In this document: positions 35,130 through 43,494 of the stretch, in pieces
Layout of the letters: every line of letters starts with the position of its first letter
Position numbering within the stretch: position 1 is the first letter of the stretch
Source of the DNA: Candidatus Poribacteria bacterium
GTDB lineage: Bacteria; Poribacteria; WGA-4E; GCA-2687025
Direction: 5' to 3'
NCBI GenBank assembly: GCA_018644665.1
Contig: JABGQA010000080.1
Span: 56,445 to 120,444 of the forward strand
DNA: 64,000 nucleotides
Translations under genes and position numbers: made by a program
The notes under the pieces: generated by a model
Seen by the model: the letters and a program-made list of their open reading frames with translations, nothing else
Databases searched by the model: none
Told to the model about the DNA's origin: nothing

Positions 35130-36110
35130 CTAGCGAGCGACCATTCGCCATTCGTCGCCTTCGAGGAATCGGTCGAGCAGGACGCCGTACCGCAAGCCCC
35201 GGACGCTCACCCAGATCTCGTCGCGCCCGAAGTGGTCCATCACGTGTTCCGTCAGGACGGCGCCCGCCACAATAACGCCCGCGCGTCGCGCCTCGAGCCC
35301 CGGCGTCTCCTCCAACTCCGCACGAGTGAGCGATGAAAGACGCGCGGTCTCCCGCCGCAGCGTATCGCGTGTGAGACGGTAGCCGTGCACGGGTGGTGTC
35401 GGGTGTGTCTGGTGCGCCGCGATGTCCGCCAGCGTGGTTATCGTCCCGCCGACGCCGATGAGCACTCCGTCAGCGCCGGGCCGCGGCGCCCCAACGAACG
35501 CTTGTCGCAGATGGGCCCGGAGGGCCGCCAAGTTCTCAGCGGGAGCGGGTTCGGCGGTCACGTAAGTCTCCGTGAGTCGCACTGACCCCAGATCCAGGCT
35601 GGCCATCTGTCGAATACGGTCGTCGCCGATGATTAGCTCGGTGCTGCCCCCGCCTATGTCCGTCACGACGCACGAGTCGCCCTCGGCTGCAGGCAAGCTC
35701 GCGTCGCGTCGAACGGCGAGGTAGGAGAGTCGCGCTTCCTCCTCGCCCGGTATCACCTCCACATCGCGGCCTAGCCGGGCGGCGGCCGCGTCGATGAAGT
35801 CAGAGCCGTTCGCCGCATCGCGGAGTACGCTCGTGCCGGTGATGACGACATCGTCGACCTCCTCCTCGCGGCAGATCGCGAGGAACCGCTCCACCGTCGC
35901 CAGCGTCCGGTCCATCGCGTCCTGCTGCAGGCGGGCGGACGCGTAGAAGCCCTTGCCAAGCTGCGTGATCTCGGGGATGTCTTCGAGGATGACGTACTCG
36001 TTCGAGGACGGCCGGGCCTCCGCGATGAGCACCAGGCACGAGTTCGTCCCGATGTCGATCACGGCATAGCGCGTCGAGCGCAGCCACGGAAGTCGGGACG
36101 TGCGAGCCAT
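35130..36110 (-). CDS. Ppx/GppA-family phosphatase, short form
   Basis: 326 residues, two ASKHA subdomains only. The family hydrolyses polyphosphate ends or pppGpp. Seen: YAVIDIGTNSCLVLIAE near 16 (phosphate loop 1), VITGTSVLRDAANG near 90, PGEEEARLSYLAV near 120 with the catalytic Glu, TDIGGGSTELIIG near 150 (phosphate loop 2), and GVGGTITTLADI near 220. The HD domain of long Ppx proteins is absent. It starts 5 bp after the Ppx-HD gene's stop and is last in the pduL-CHAD-ppx unit. Exopolyphosphatase is the likelier role, supported by the CHAD protein upstream, but pppGpp hydrolysis cannot be excluded. Confidence 0.9.
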   Translation of the reverse strand: MARTSRLPWLRSTRYAVIDIGTNSCLVLIAEARPSSNEYVILEDIPEITQLGKGFYASARLQQDAMDRTLATVERFLAICREEEVDDVVITGTSVLRDAANGSDFIDAAAARLGRDVEVIPGEEEARLSYLAVRRDASLPAAEGDSCVVTDIGGGSTELIIGDDRIRQMASLDLGSVRLTETYVTAEPAPAENLAALRAHLRQAFVGAPRPGADGVLIGVGGTITTLADIAAHQTHPTPPVHGYRLTRDTLRRETARLSSLTRAELEETPGLEARRAGVIVAGAVLTEHVMDHFGRDEIWVSVRGLRYGVLLDRFLEGDEWRMVAR

Positions 36111-36115
36111 CCTGC

Positions 36116-37747
36116 CTAGCCTACCTTCCGCACACTGCTGTCCTGGGTATCCGCCGCCGAAGCGTCGCCTACGGTATCGGCGCCCAGCAGGCCTTCGGCG
36201 AACAGTTCGGCCGCGGCCAACTGCACCCGCACGGGTCGCCCTGTCGCCTCCGAGAGCAGCCCCGTGCGCTCCGCAGCAACGGACAGTTCCACCGCAGCGT
36301 CACCGTCGGCCAGAGCCAGCACCGAGATGCCCGCGTCGTCGACCTCGCAATGGAGCGACCGGATCAGTTGGAACTGGGTGCGGTCGAACGACTCCGCCAC
36401 CTGCAAGATGCCGGCGAACCGGTCCACGATCGCGCGGTCCTTCTTCGCAAGAGCCCCGTAGCCCGCGTGCTTCTTCTTGGGCCCCTGCGTCCGGTGGTAC
36501 CGCGCGGCGTTCGCCATGATTGCGACCTCGCGGGGCGTGAACCCGAGCAGTTCGCCATGCTCGATCAGGTACTGCGAGTGGCGGTGGTGCAACTGGACAC
36601 TAATGTGCATCCCGATGTCGTGCAGGAACGCCGCGTATTCCAGGAGATCGCGCTCAGACGGGTCCCAGGCGAAATGGGGTCCGAGCTGGTCGAACAGCAT
36701 CAAGGACAGCGCGGCGACGTGACGGCCGTGCGCTTCCTGCCACTCGCAGCGTCGCGCCAGGGCCAGGACGCTTCTCCGGCGAACGTCCGGGAGTATCTGC
36801 TCCTGGCGAAGCCCAACGCGGTTCCGCTCCACGTAGTCGTACAGGACGCCCTCGCGGAGCGCATATTCGCAGACGAGTACCTCCTCCACGTCGTACCGCT
36901 CGAGGATCGCGTGGTAGAGCAATGCGCCGGGGACGATGCTGTAGAGCCGCGGACGGTCGAGTAAACGCATCGCCGTGCGCTCTTTCACCGTGGAACGCGC
37001 GAGCTTGCGGCAAACGTCCCTGAGCGAGTCGGCCGACACCGCCTGCTGGTGCAGTGAATTGGTCGAGAGGAGGGCCGGCGCGTCACCGAGGGCCAGGCGA
37101 CAGAGCTGGTGGATTGTCCCGGACGTCCCGACCATCACCTCGGCGGCGATGTCCGCCGTGGGCGCGTCTAACTGCGTCATCTGTTCGGCCGCGTAGCGGC
37201 GGATCTGTCGTAGCTCGGACTTCGTCGCCGGGTCGGAAAGCTCGAAGTCGCCGGCGAGACGCAACGATCCGAGCTTCAAGCTGTCGGCATGGAGGAGTTC
37301 TTCGCGCGTGCCCCAGATGAACTCCACGCTCCCGCCGCCGATGTCCACGCACAGGAACGGCTTGCCGTGTAGGTGCACGCTCTCACGCACGGCGAGGTAG
37401 ATCAGCCTGGCCTCTTCGGGGCCGGAGATGACGCGCACGTCGATTCCGGTCTGCTTGGCCGCGACCCTGAGGAACTCGACACCGTTCGGAGCTTCCCGGA
37501 TCGCGCTAGTCGCGACCGCGAGGATGCGTTCGACGCGGTGCCGCTTGCACAGCGCGAACGCCTTGCGGAACGCCGCGAGGGCGTCTGTCATAGCGCGCGC
37601 GGATAGGCGTCCCTGGCTGTCTCGGCCGCGCCCGAGTTGCGCCGTGTCCTTCGTACTGTCCACGATCGTGATGGTGAGGTCGTCGCCGACTTCCACGATC
37701 ACCGTGTGGATGGAGTTCGTGCCGGTGTCGATCGCGGCAAGGCGCAC
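36116..37747 (-). CDS. ppx: Exopolyphosphatase, Ppx/GppA with C-terminal HD domain
   Basis: 543 residues. Ppx removes terminal phosphate from polyphosphate. Seen: LAAIDTGTNSIHTVIVEV near 3, VATSAIREAPNG near 78, SGPEEARLIYLAV near 108 with the catalytic Glu, VDIGGGSVEFIWG near 135, and GTSGTIHQL near 210. From about 310 an HD-type domain shows YAAFLHDIGMHISVQLHHRHSQYLIEH (HD pair and further His) and ARYHRTQGPKKKH. A C-terminal acidic tail follows. It lies 22 bp downstream of the CHAD gene and 5 bp upstream of a second, short Ppx, so two enzymes with different specificity may be produced from one transcript. Confidence 0.92.
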   Translation of the reverse strand: MRLAAIDTGTNSIHTVIVEVGDDLTITIVDSTKDTAQLGRGRDSQGRLSARAMTDALAAFRKAFALCKRHRVERILAVATSAIREAPNGVEFLRVAAKQTGIDVRVISGPEEARLIYLAVRESVHLHGKPFLCVDIGGGSVEFIWGTREELLHADSLKLGSLRLAGDFELSDPATKSELRQIRRYAAEQMTQLDAPTADIAAEVMVGTSGTIHQLCRLALGDAPALLSTNSLHQQAVSADSLRDVCRKLARSTVKERTAMRLLDRPRLYSIVPGALLYHAILERYDVEEVLVCEYALREGVLYDYVERNRVGLRQEQILPDVRRRSVLALARRCEWQEAHGRHVAALSLMLFDQLGPHFAWDPSERDLLEYAAFLHDIGMHISVQLHHRHSQYLIEHGELLGFTPREVAIMANAARYHRTQGPKKKHAGYGALAKKDRAIVDRFAGILQVAESFDRTQFQLIRSLHCEVDDAGISVLALADGDAAVELSVAAERTGLLSEATGRPVRVQLAAAELFAEGLLGADTVGDASAADTQDSSVRKVG

Positions 37748-37769
37748 TACACGTCCCCGTTTCGTAGAG

Positions 37770-39266
37770 CTACAGGCCGAGTCTGAAGGCTAGGAGGCGC
37801 TGCCGGTCGGCGTCGATGAAGCCGTTCCACTCCTCGAGGAACCGCGCCAAGGCGCGCTCGCGCCGGAGTTCGATCCTAACAGCAAGTAGCTCCAGGGTCA
37901 CACGCTCGACTTCTGACATGTTGGCCTGCGACTCAGCATCGCTCGTGTGCGCAGCGACATACACTCGCTGCACGGCGCAGTCATTGAGGTCGCCAAGGCT
38001 GTCCTGGAGCGCCTTCAGCTCGTTCACGGCCTTGTCCGCATCGTCGGGCAGGATGTCGCGGACGAACTCCAGGACATATCGCAGTTGCTTGATCGCGATA
38101 CGCAGATCGTGCATGCGCTCGTCATCGTCAGCGGCGAGGCCATCGGCGTATGCCAGGACCCGGCGTAGCCGAATGCCGATCATCCGCGGCGCCTCGTCAC
38201 GCACGCGCCGCAGCGCCCTCCGCCGTTCGACGGCGTGTGTCTGCGGATGGATCTGCACAAGCAGCGACTCGGTCGCGCGTATGAGGTCGTCGTATGCGTC
38301 GCCATCCAGCGTGTCCACTGTCCCTCGGATGGCCACCGTGCGGTCCCCGGAGATGTGCGCCATGAGGGTCGGCACGCGCGTCGTGAAGTCGTCCTCTTCT
38401 AAGGCCTCTATGAAGACATCCAGGTCTCGCGCCGCGTTGGTCGCCCTGGCGACCGCGCGCGTGCTGGCAGCGGCGTCACGCAATACTGCGCGCCCGAAGA
38501 CCGGCCGGAACGCCCGCAGGGCCGCTCGAAGCCTGCGCGTCGCGACGCGGAACTTGTGCAGGTCCTCAATGTCGGCGTCGCGCCGGACGCCCGGCTCACG
38601 CGCGCGGACCTCGCTATAGAGGCGGGCAGCGATCTTATACGCCGTCGCCTGCATAGTGTCGCCAGGACGGATGTAGTACCGGCTCCCGCCGTCCGCCGCC
38701 AACCGCATGGGCCGGCGCAGCGTCTGGTCGGATGCGGCCGAGGCAGCGTTTGCTGACTTCACACTGCCGGCGAAGGCGGGCGGGCCGACATATACGCGTA
38801 ACGCGCGACGCGTGTCGTCGACGTGGGCCACTTGCGTGTCGATGGCCCCGTCGTCGTCTAGCGCGGCCGCAATGGCTACCAGAGCGCAGATCCGCGCTGC
38901 CCGGCCGTCGTCGTCCGGCGCGGCGACGAGGCCGCCTAGCGAGCCGACGGCGCCGGCGACGACCGCTACGTCCGCGGCCTCGAGGCCGGCTATCCCGTGC
39001 TGGAGCACCAACTGCGCCGCCTGTGTGGGGCCTGTGGCGCCCGCCCCCAGGTCGTGCAGGCACGCCGCCGTACGCACGACCTCCAGGTCTTCCGTTGGGA
39101 GGCCATGCGCCGCCGAGGTCGAATGGAACAGGTCGGCTGCCAGCCGCACAACGCGAGCGGCGCGCTCCACGTTGGCTCCGTGGAGGCGTAGTATGCCCTC
39201 CGCGGTGGGCGTGACCCGCCCAGGAGGCTTGTTAGGTTCGCGTTCTGAGGGTGCTACGTCGCCCAT
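37770..39266 (-). CDS. Degenerate HD-like domain plus CHAD domain
   Basis: 498 residues. Residues about 20-160 resemble the HD domain of long Ppx proteins: CLHDLG with H71/D72 and a later His 89 are kept, but the ARYHR segment is replaced by AGAVGSLGG, so catalysis is doubtful. Residues about 205-490 form a CHAD domain, an alpha-helical polyphosphate-binding fold: HKFRVATRRLRAALRAFRP near 233 and HDLRIAIKQLRYVLEFVRD near 390 are its two hallmark His/Arg/Lys helices. It starts 29 bp after the microcompartment-like gene and ends 22 bp before ppx. A role in holding or sensing polyphosphate is inferred from fold and operon. Confidence 0.85.
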   Translation of the reverse strand: MGDVAPSEREPNKPPGRVTPTAEGILRLHGANVERAARVVRLAADLFHSTSAAHGLPTEDLEVVRTAACLHDLGAGATGPTQAAQLVLQHGIAGLEAADVAVVAGAVGSLGGLVAAPDDDGRAARICALVAIAAALDDDGAIDTQVAHVDDTRRALRVYVGPPAFAGSVKSANAASAASDQTLRRPMRLAADGGSRYYIRPGDTMQATAYKIAARLYSEVRAREPGVRRDADIEDLHKFRVATRRLRAALRAFRPVFGRAVLRDAAASTRAVARATNAARDLDVFIEALEEDDFTTRVPTLMAHISGDRTVAIRGTVDTLDGDAYDDLIRATESLLVQIHPQTHAVERRRALRRVRDEAPRMIGIRLRRVLAYADGLAADDDERMHDLRIAIKQLRYVLEFVRDILPDDADKAVNELKALQDSLGDLNDCAVQRVYVAAHTSDAESQANMSEVERVTLELLAVRIELRRERALARFLEEWNGFIDADRQRLLAFRLGL

Positions 39267-39295
39267 CGGCTGACTCCGACCAGGACCGTATCGGA

Positions 39296-40030
39296 CTAGC
39301 TCCGCAGCCGGACAAGGATGCCGCGCCGCTTGGCAAGATCGCGCGCGAGAGGCGTCACGACGGCTCCCATCGGAGCGACGATCTCGGTTGCGCCCTCGGC
39401 GAGGTTCGCTACCATCGCCTCAGTGACCAAGACTCCGCGCCCGCTTGGGAGATGTATGGCCCGCGACTCGCCACCCGTCGACACGCGCGCCGAGAGGGCG
39501 ATGGGCAGTTCCTCCCTGTCGCGCCATTGTACCCCAAGACGTTCGCAGGCGGCACGAACGCCATCGGCAACGCGGGCCAGTGACGAGCCATCGGGTATGT
39601 CGAAGCCCTGACCTGGACTCGCCAGGACGGTGACACCGTTCGCGAGCGCCTCCCACAGCCACTCCGGCCCAATGTCGTCGAGCGTGCCCGCGGCAAGCTT
39701 CGCGGCGTCGGCAAGGGACAGATCGGGAGCAACAACGGCGCGCACGCCAGCAGGCAGGCCAGTGCCGCCTACGGAGCCGCAGACAACACCAACCGGCAGC
39801 GCGGCTACCAGCGCGCGGGAGGCCGCAGGCATCCGCGCCGCGACAGCGACACGCGTGACACGGTGACCGCGCTCGATAGCTTCGCCTACGGCTCGCACCG
39901 CCGCGTCGCCAGCGCCGGCCGACAGCACAACCGCGACCGGTGGACCATCCGTGTCTGCTGAGGGCTCGAGTCGCGCCACGACCTCGCGCACGACGCGTTC
40001 GATCACCGCCGTGAGTTCCGTCTCCGACAT
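39296..40030 (-). CDS. Unknown PduL partner, microcompartment-accessory-like
   Basis: 244 residues. The N terminus is a predicted amphipathic helix (ELTAVIERVVREVVARLE) and then a linker (PSADTDG), much like targeting peptides of microcompartment cargo. Residues 30-150 look like a Rossmann or flavoprotein-like alpha/beta domain (VAVVLSAGAGDAAVRAVGEAIERG), ending LANGVTVLASPGQGFD. The C terminus has VLVTEAMVANLAEG and VTPLARDLAKRRGI, a segment I have seen described for accessory proteins of microcompartment loci. It follows pduL by 24 bp. I would not name a reaction. No shell protein, aldehyde dehydrogenase or aldolase is in the window, so any microcompartment link is speculation from two neighbouring genes. 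Confidence 0.6.
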   Translation of the reverse strand: MSETELTAVIERVVREVVARLEPSADTDGPPVAVVLSAGAGDAAVRAVGEAIERGHRVTRVAVAARMPAASRALVAALPVGVVCGSVGGTGLPAGVRAVVAPDLSLADAAKLAAGTLDDIGPEWLWEALANGVTVLASPGQGFDIPDGSSLARVADGVRAACERLGVQWRDREELPIALSARVSTGGESRAIHLPSGRGVLVTEAMVANLAEGATEIVAPMGAVVTPLARDLAKRRGILVRLRS

Positions 40031-40054
40031 CTCGTCCTTCCCAGCGACCGCGCG

Positions 40055-40771
40055 CTAGCAGACGGTGATTTCGACGCCCTCTCCGCCCCGCAGTCCGGCG
40101 GCGTTGGCGTCGTCGGTGTCTAGGTGCATCTGAGCGACGACCTTCGGGTGCACCCGCACGCGCACCAGCTCCAGCGTCAACGCGCGGTCACCGCCGACGT
40201 GAACGCTGACGTCCTGACGGTCCTCGACGCCGTAATAGGACGCCTCCGCAGGGTTGAGATGCACGTGCCGTGTAGGGCAGATCGCGGCGCGCACGCGGAT
40301 CGAGCCGTGTGGGCCCACCAGAGTCACGGCCTCGGCGTCGTCCAAGTCCCCGGACGTGCGGATGGGAGCGTCGAGACCGAGAGTCACGCAGTCGGTCCGC
40401 GAGAACTCGACCTGCGTGTACGGGCGCACCGGGCCGAGAATCCGCACGCTCTCGATGGCCCGCATGCGCGGCCCAACCACGGCGACAGTCTCCCGAGCGG
40501 CGAATTCGCCAGGCTGGTATAGATGCGCGTGGACGCCAAGGTGGTGACCCGTCCCGAACAGAGCCGCGAGATGCTCCTGCGTCACGTGTGCGTGGCGCGC
40601 TGAAATCCCTATGGGTATCAGCCGCATGCCAGCGGTCGTGCGGCAGGCGCGGGCCTCCTCGGCGTACGACCGGTAGGGACTTCTGTCGGGCTCGGATGCG
40701 TTGACGGCGGGGGCCTGGAGTTCGCTCAGGACACGGGCGGCGATAAGCTGGGTCAGCTCATTGTCGGGCAT
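40055..40771 (-). CDS. pduL: PduL-type phosphate acyltransferase
   Basis: 238 residues. PduL converts acyl-CoA and phosphate to acyl phosphate and CoA with two zinc ions, and is unrelated to Pta. Seen: IPIGISARHAHVTQEHLAALFG near 52 (H60, H62), YQPGEFAARETV near 85, ILGPVRPYTQVEFSRTDC near 111, and CPTRHVHLNPAEASYYGV near 165 (H169, H171), the two tandem His motifs of the family. The first 45 residues hold an amphipathic helix (ELTQLIAARVLSELQ) and flexible linker, as in microcompartment-targeted PduL. It is first in a five-gene minus unit behind the promoter at 40843-40871. No acetate kinase gene is in the window. Confidence 0.93.
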   Translation of the reverse strand: MPDNELTQLIAARVLSELQAPAVNASEPDRSPYRSYAEEARACRTTAGMRLIPIGISARHAHVTQEHLAALFGTGHHLGVHAHLYQPGEFAARETVAVVGPRMRAIESVRILGPVRPYTQVEFSRTDCVTLGLDAPIRTSGDLDDAEAVTLVGPHGSIRVRAAICPTRHVHLNPAEASYYGVEDRQDVSVHVGGDRALTLELVRVRVHPKVVAQMHLDTDDANAAGLRGGEGVEITVC

Positions 40772-40842
40772 GGAGTCGTCCGCGCCAGGTGTCTCAGCCA
40801 GTCGTTGAACGCGCCCCTCGCGCGGGCGTCGAGAGCGCCACG

Positions 40843-40871
40843 ACTATACCACCTGGCCGCGCATCTCTCAA
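40843..40871 (-). promoter_or_regulatory. Promoter of the pduL-CHAD-ppx unit
   Basis: On the minus strand TTGAGA (40866-40871), a 17-nt spacer and TATAGT (40843-40848); each box matches five of six. It lies 72 bp before the pduL ATG and is the only good promoter I see for the five genes. Confidence 0.65.
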
Positions 40872-40938
40872 GACCGCACGCGAGTCGCGGCGGGCCCGCG
40901 GACGGGCGCACTGCGGAGTGTCACAGCCGCGGAGGCGG

Positions 40939-41688
40939 CTATTCGTCGGTGTGGTTCGGGAGGCCGCGGACGTTCTCGCACGTGCGTAGGGTCGCGACGA
41001 GCTTGCCGAATAGCTTCGCCGGCGCCTCGATGCGGACGGGGATGCGGTGTTCGTCGGCGGTGATCCACACTACGTAGCCGTCGTCGGACTCCAAGCGGTA
41101 CACCGGCGTCTTGCCAACCGGTTCCGGCACTTTCACGTAGTAGCGGCTCTTGACAAGCACCGAGACCGGAATGAGCTGCTTGCCTGTATAGAAGCTGTAT
41201 TCGTACGTGTCGCCGACACGCAGTTCCTTCGATCGCAGGTAGTAGATCATCGACAGTTCGTCGAGGACATCCGGAGGGACATCGACGTCGGCGCCGCGCT
41301 TACCGTTGCGCCACACTTCGGCGGCGTTCGCGTCTCGGTCGAACTCGACGACGAAGTCGCCGCGGTACGATCGGTCCTCGAGCTGCTTCTCATACCGGAC
41401 CGGCAGCAAGTCGCGCTTGCGGATGTGCGTGACCTTGTGGTCACGGAAGTGGTAGATGCGCGACAGGAGCGCGGACGTGTGCGCCTCGGACTCGATCCGG
41501 TAGAGCGGCTCGTCCCAGTCCGTCGTCTCCTCGACCACGGTTATGGACTGGGTGCCGGCGCTCAGAGCCCCGAGCTTCACGTCGTAGATGAGCGTCTCGC
41601 CGACCTGAAGCGGGTGTGGCGACAGGTACGGCAACTCCGCCAGCGGCCTCGTAACGCGGTAGCCGGCTGAGCGGACGCCCGTCGCCAC
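40939..41688 (-). CDS. DUF3108-family exported protein
   Basis: 249 residues from the GTG at 41688. Seen: VGETLIYDVKLGALSAGTQSITV near 28, the opening of DUF3108 proteins; RDLLPVRYEKQLEDRSY near 94; FVVEFDR; LDELSMIYYLRSKELRVGDTYEYSFY near 140; and ITADEHRIPVRIEAPAKLFGKLVATL at the end. DUF3108 members are periplasmic or outer-membrane-associated and of unknown function. In frame before the GTG lies RRIWATLALLAVVATG, an evident signal-peptide core, with no ATG, GTG or TTG before the stop at 41746-41748; a CTG at 41733 may be the true start. It follows the FnIII lipoprotein closely, so both probably work at the cell envelope. Confidence 0.8.
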   Translation of the reverse strand: MATGVRSAGYRVTRPLAELPYLSPHPLQVGETLIYDVKLGALSAGTQSITVVEETTDWDEPLYRIESEAHTSALLSRIYHFRDHKVTHIRKRDLLPVRYEKQLEDRSYRGDFVVEFDRDANAAEVWRNGKRGADVDVPPDVLDELSMIYYLRSKELRVGDTYEYSFYTGKQLIPVSVLVKSRYYVKVPEPVGKTPVYRLESDDGYVVWITADEHRIPVRIEAPAKLFGKLVATLRTCENVRGLPNHTDE

Positions 41689-41745
41689 GACCGCAAGGAG
41701 CGCGAGAGTTGCCCAGATGCGCCGTGTGCCCAGGTGGAGGACCCC

Positions 41746-42633
41746 CTACCGCCGCGGCCGGCGGGCCACCAAGACAATGGGGTTCGCCGACGGCGCCAGG
41801 TCGGTGTTCAGTGGTTGCTCCTGGTATGCCCAATCGAAGGTCACGGACTCGTCAGAGACGCGCGTGACACGGATCTTCGCGTAGTGGCCATCAGGCGTGA
41901 AGAAGGCGTATACGTGCCCCTCGATCAATTCAGTCCAGAAGAAGGTGTAGCCTTCCGCGGGCGCAACGTCCACTGCTGTCATGTCCTCGTGGAACCCAAG
42001 ATCCTGCATGAGCAGGTCCTCGTGATCCGACTGCATCAATGGCGCGCTCAGGTCATCGTCCCAGCGGAAGAAGACGTCGACGCTGCGGTCGAGGAAGTCG
42101 TCGCCGTCGCGATCCCAGTGCGTAGAGCCGCGATCGGCGAGCGCGAACGCGAACCCCGCGCTCCCCGGGTCCACCAGGAAGTCGGCGAGCGTCACGTTCC
42201 GGCCTTCTGGCCTCGGCGTGTCCTCGACGTCCTCCTCGCTGAGCGGGCTCTCGTTGCCGCTCTCGTCGAACGCCAGGAGCGCGTAGTAGTACGTGTTGCC
42301 GTTGCGCACGTCCGTGTCGAGGTAGTCCGTCGCGCGGCGCCCGACGGTCGCCACGCGTGTGAAGTCGTCTCCGGGGCGGCGGCTGCGCCACACCTCGTAG
42401 CCTTCGAGGTCCGGCTCGGTGTTCGCGATCCAGGTCACAACCACGTGCCCGTCGCCGCTGATGGAACTCACGCCACGCGGCTCGCTTGGCGCCCAGTCGC
42501 TCTCGTCGGTGTCGTCTATGTCCACGAAGCACCCGGTGAAAACAAGCGTCGCGAGCAGGCCAAGGGCCCAGATGCCCGTCTCCGTGACTACCCCTCCAGT
42601 AGACCATCGCAAGCGAACAGACGCGCTATGCAT
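41746..42633 (-). CDS. Fibronectin type III domain lipoprotein
   Basis: 295 residues from an ATG at 42633 with AAGGAG 7 nt upstream. ALGLLATLVFTGC is a lipoprotein signal with lipobox LVFTGC, Cys at 35. Residues about 55-145 form one fibronectin III domain (PSEPRGVSSISGDGHVVVTW, LEGYEVWRS, YYYALLAFDESGNESPLS). The remaining 150 residues, with DRDGDDFLDRSVDVFF and TPDGHYAKIRVTRVS, are beta-rich and not a family I know. It is membrane-anchored, probably facing the periplasm or surface. The DUF3108 gene follows in the same frame. An adhesive or polysaccharide-contact role is a guess from FnIII domains in general. Confidence 0.8.
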   Translation of the reverse strand: MHSASVRLRWSTGGVVTETGIWALGLLATLVFTGCFVDIDDTDESDWAPSEPRGVSSISGDGHVVVTWIANTEPDLEGYEVWRSRRPGDDFTRVATVGRRATDYLDTDVRNGNTYYYALLAFDESGNESPLSEEDVEDTPRPEGRNVTLADFLVDPGSAGFAFALADRGSTHWDRDGDDFLDRSVDVFFRWDDDLSAPLMQSDHEDLLMQDLGFHEDMTAVDVAPAEGYTFFWTELIEGHVYAFFTPDGHYAKIRVTRVSDESVTFDWAYQEQPLNTDLAPSANPIVLVARRPRR

Positions 42634-42672
42634 CGGGCCACTCCTTCTCATATGGGCGTCCGGCTGGCCCGG

Positions 42673-43350
42673 CTACCACGGCAACGGAAGCTCCACGACG
42701 CCCAGGCCGCGGGCCGCGAAGCGCAGCGCCAACCCCGAGACAAGCGGAATCGTCAGGTTGTCGTTCAACCGCCATGGCGCTCCCTCTGCCACGGTGGCGG
42801 CCGCAGCTCCGACGAAAGCCAGCGCCACGGCCACGGGCCACACCGGCTTGACGTGCCAGAACAACGCGATACCCACCGCCAGGCAAGCCAGCAAGCAACC
42901 GGCGCTCCCCTCGAGAGTCCTCGGCGGGAAGATGCGAATCCGCCCGACGGACGTACCCACCAGCGCCGCCGTGAAGTCGCCGAACACGAGGAACAGGATC
43001 GCGGCGATCGCGACGACCGGGCTGAACAGCAGTATCGAGAGGAAGGCGCCGAGCAGGTAGTACGACGTCCCAGTCGGCGCCCGCACTTCCGACGGCCGCA
43101 GCAAGACACGGAAGACCCGTACAAACCGTCGGTTCATCGACGGGTCGGACAGCCGCGTCATGTCCGTTACCAGGTAAATGGCAGCGCCCGCGCCCACTAT
43201 CCATATCGCCAACTCCCTCGTAAGCCACGGGCCGTCCGCGCCGGGGATCGGCACCCGCAAGCCGAGGTAGTACAGAACTGGGATGACCAGCCCGGAGAAG
43301 TGGAACCCCTTGCGTCGGAGTTCGCGAACGAGTCGCCGGAGTCGAAGCAT
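42673..43350 (-). CDS. DGK1/SEC59-type CTP-dependent lipid kinase
   Basis: 225 residues from an ATG at 43350 with GCGAGG upstream; an in-frame extension to 43461 adds only unstructured sequence. About seven membrane segments. Seen: RRKGFHFSGLVIPVLYYLG near 10, FLVFGDFTAALVGTSVGR near 115 and RTLEGSAGCLLACLAVG near 140, the motif set of the polyprenol/phytol/diacylglycerol kinase family, where GD and the Lys/Arg-x-LEG stretch bind CTP. It phosphorylates an isoprenoid or lipid alcohol in the membrane. A TATACT box stands at 43453-43458 on the minus strand without a good -35. The lipoprotein gene follows after 39 bp. The substrate cannot be told. Confidence 0.85.
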   Translation of the reverse strand: MLRLRRLVRELRRKGFHFSGLVIPVLYYLGLRVPIPGADGPWLTRELAIWIVGAGAAIYLVTDMTRLSDPSMNRRFVRVFRVLLRPSEVRAPTGTSYYLLGAFLSILLFSPVVAIAAILFLVFGDFTAALVGTSVGRIRIFPPRTLEGSAGCLLACLAVGIALFWHVKPVWPVAVALAFVGAAAATVAEGAPWRLNDNLTIPLVSGLALRFAARGLGVVELPLPW

Positions 43351-43494
43351 TGAGCCTCGCCATGTGTGCGCCGCGCGACCCATCGCCGAACCAGTGTGTT
43401 CGGAAGTAACGGGCGGTCGCGGGGAAGAGTTGACGCTCCTGCCGCGGGTCGAAGTATACACGCCCGCAGGCGGTCAGCGGCCTTCGTCACGCGT

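Noticed and set aside
35100..35135. A pup/Ubact gene after dop
   Set aside because: Only 17 bp separate the dop stop from the convergent ppx stop, and no short ORF ending in Gly-Gly-Gln/Glu overlaps them.
39296..40771. Bacterial microcompartment locus
   Set aside because: No shell-protein gene is in the window; two accessory-like genes are not enough to call one.
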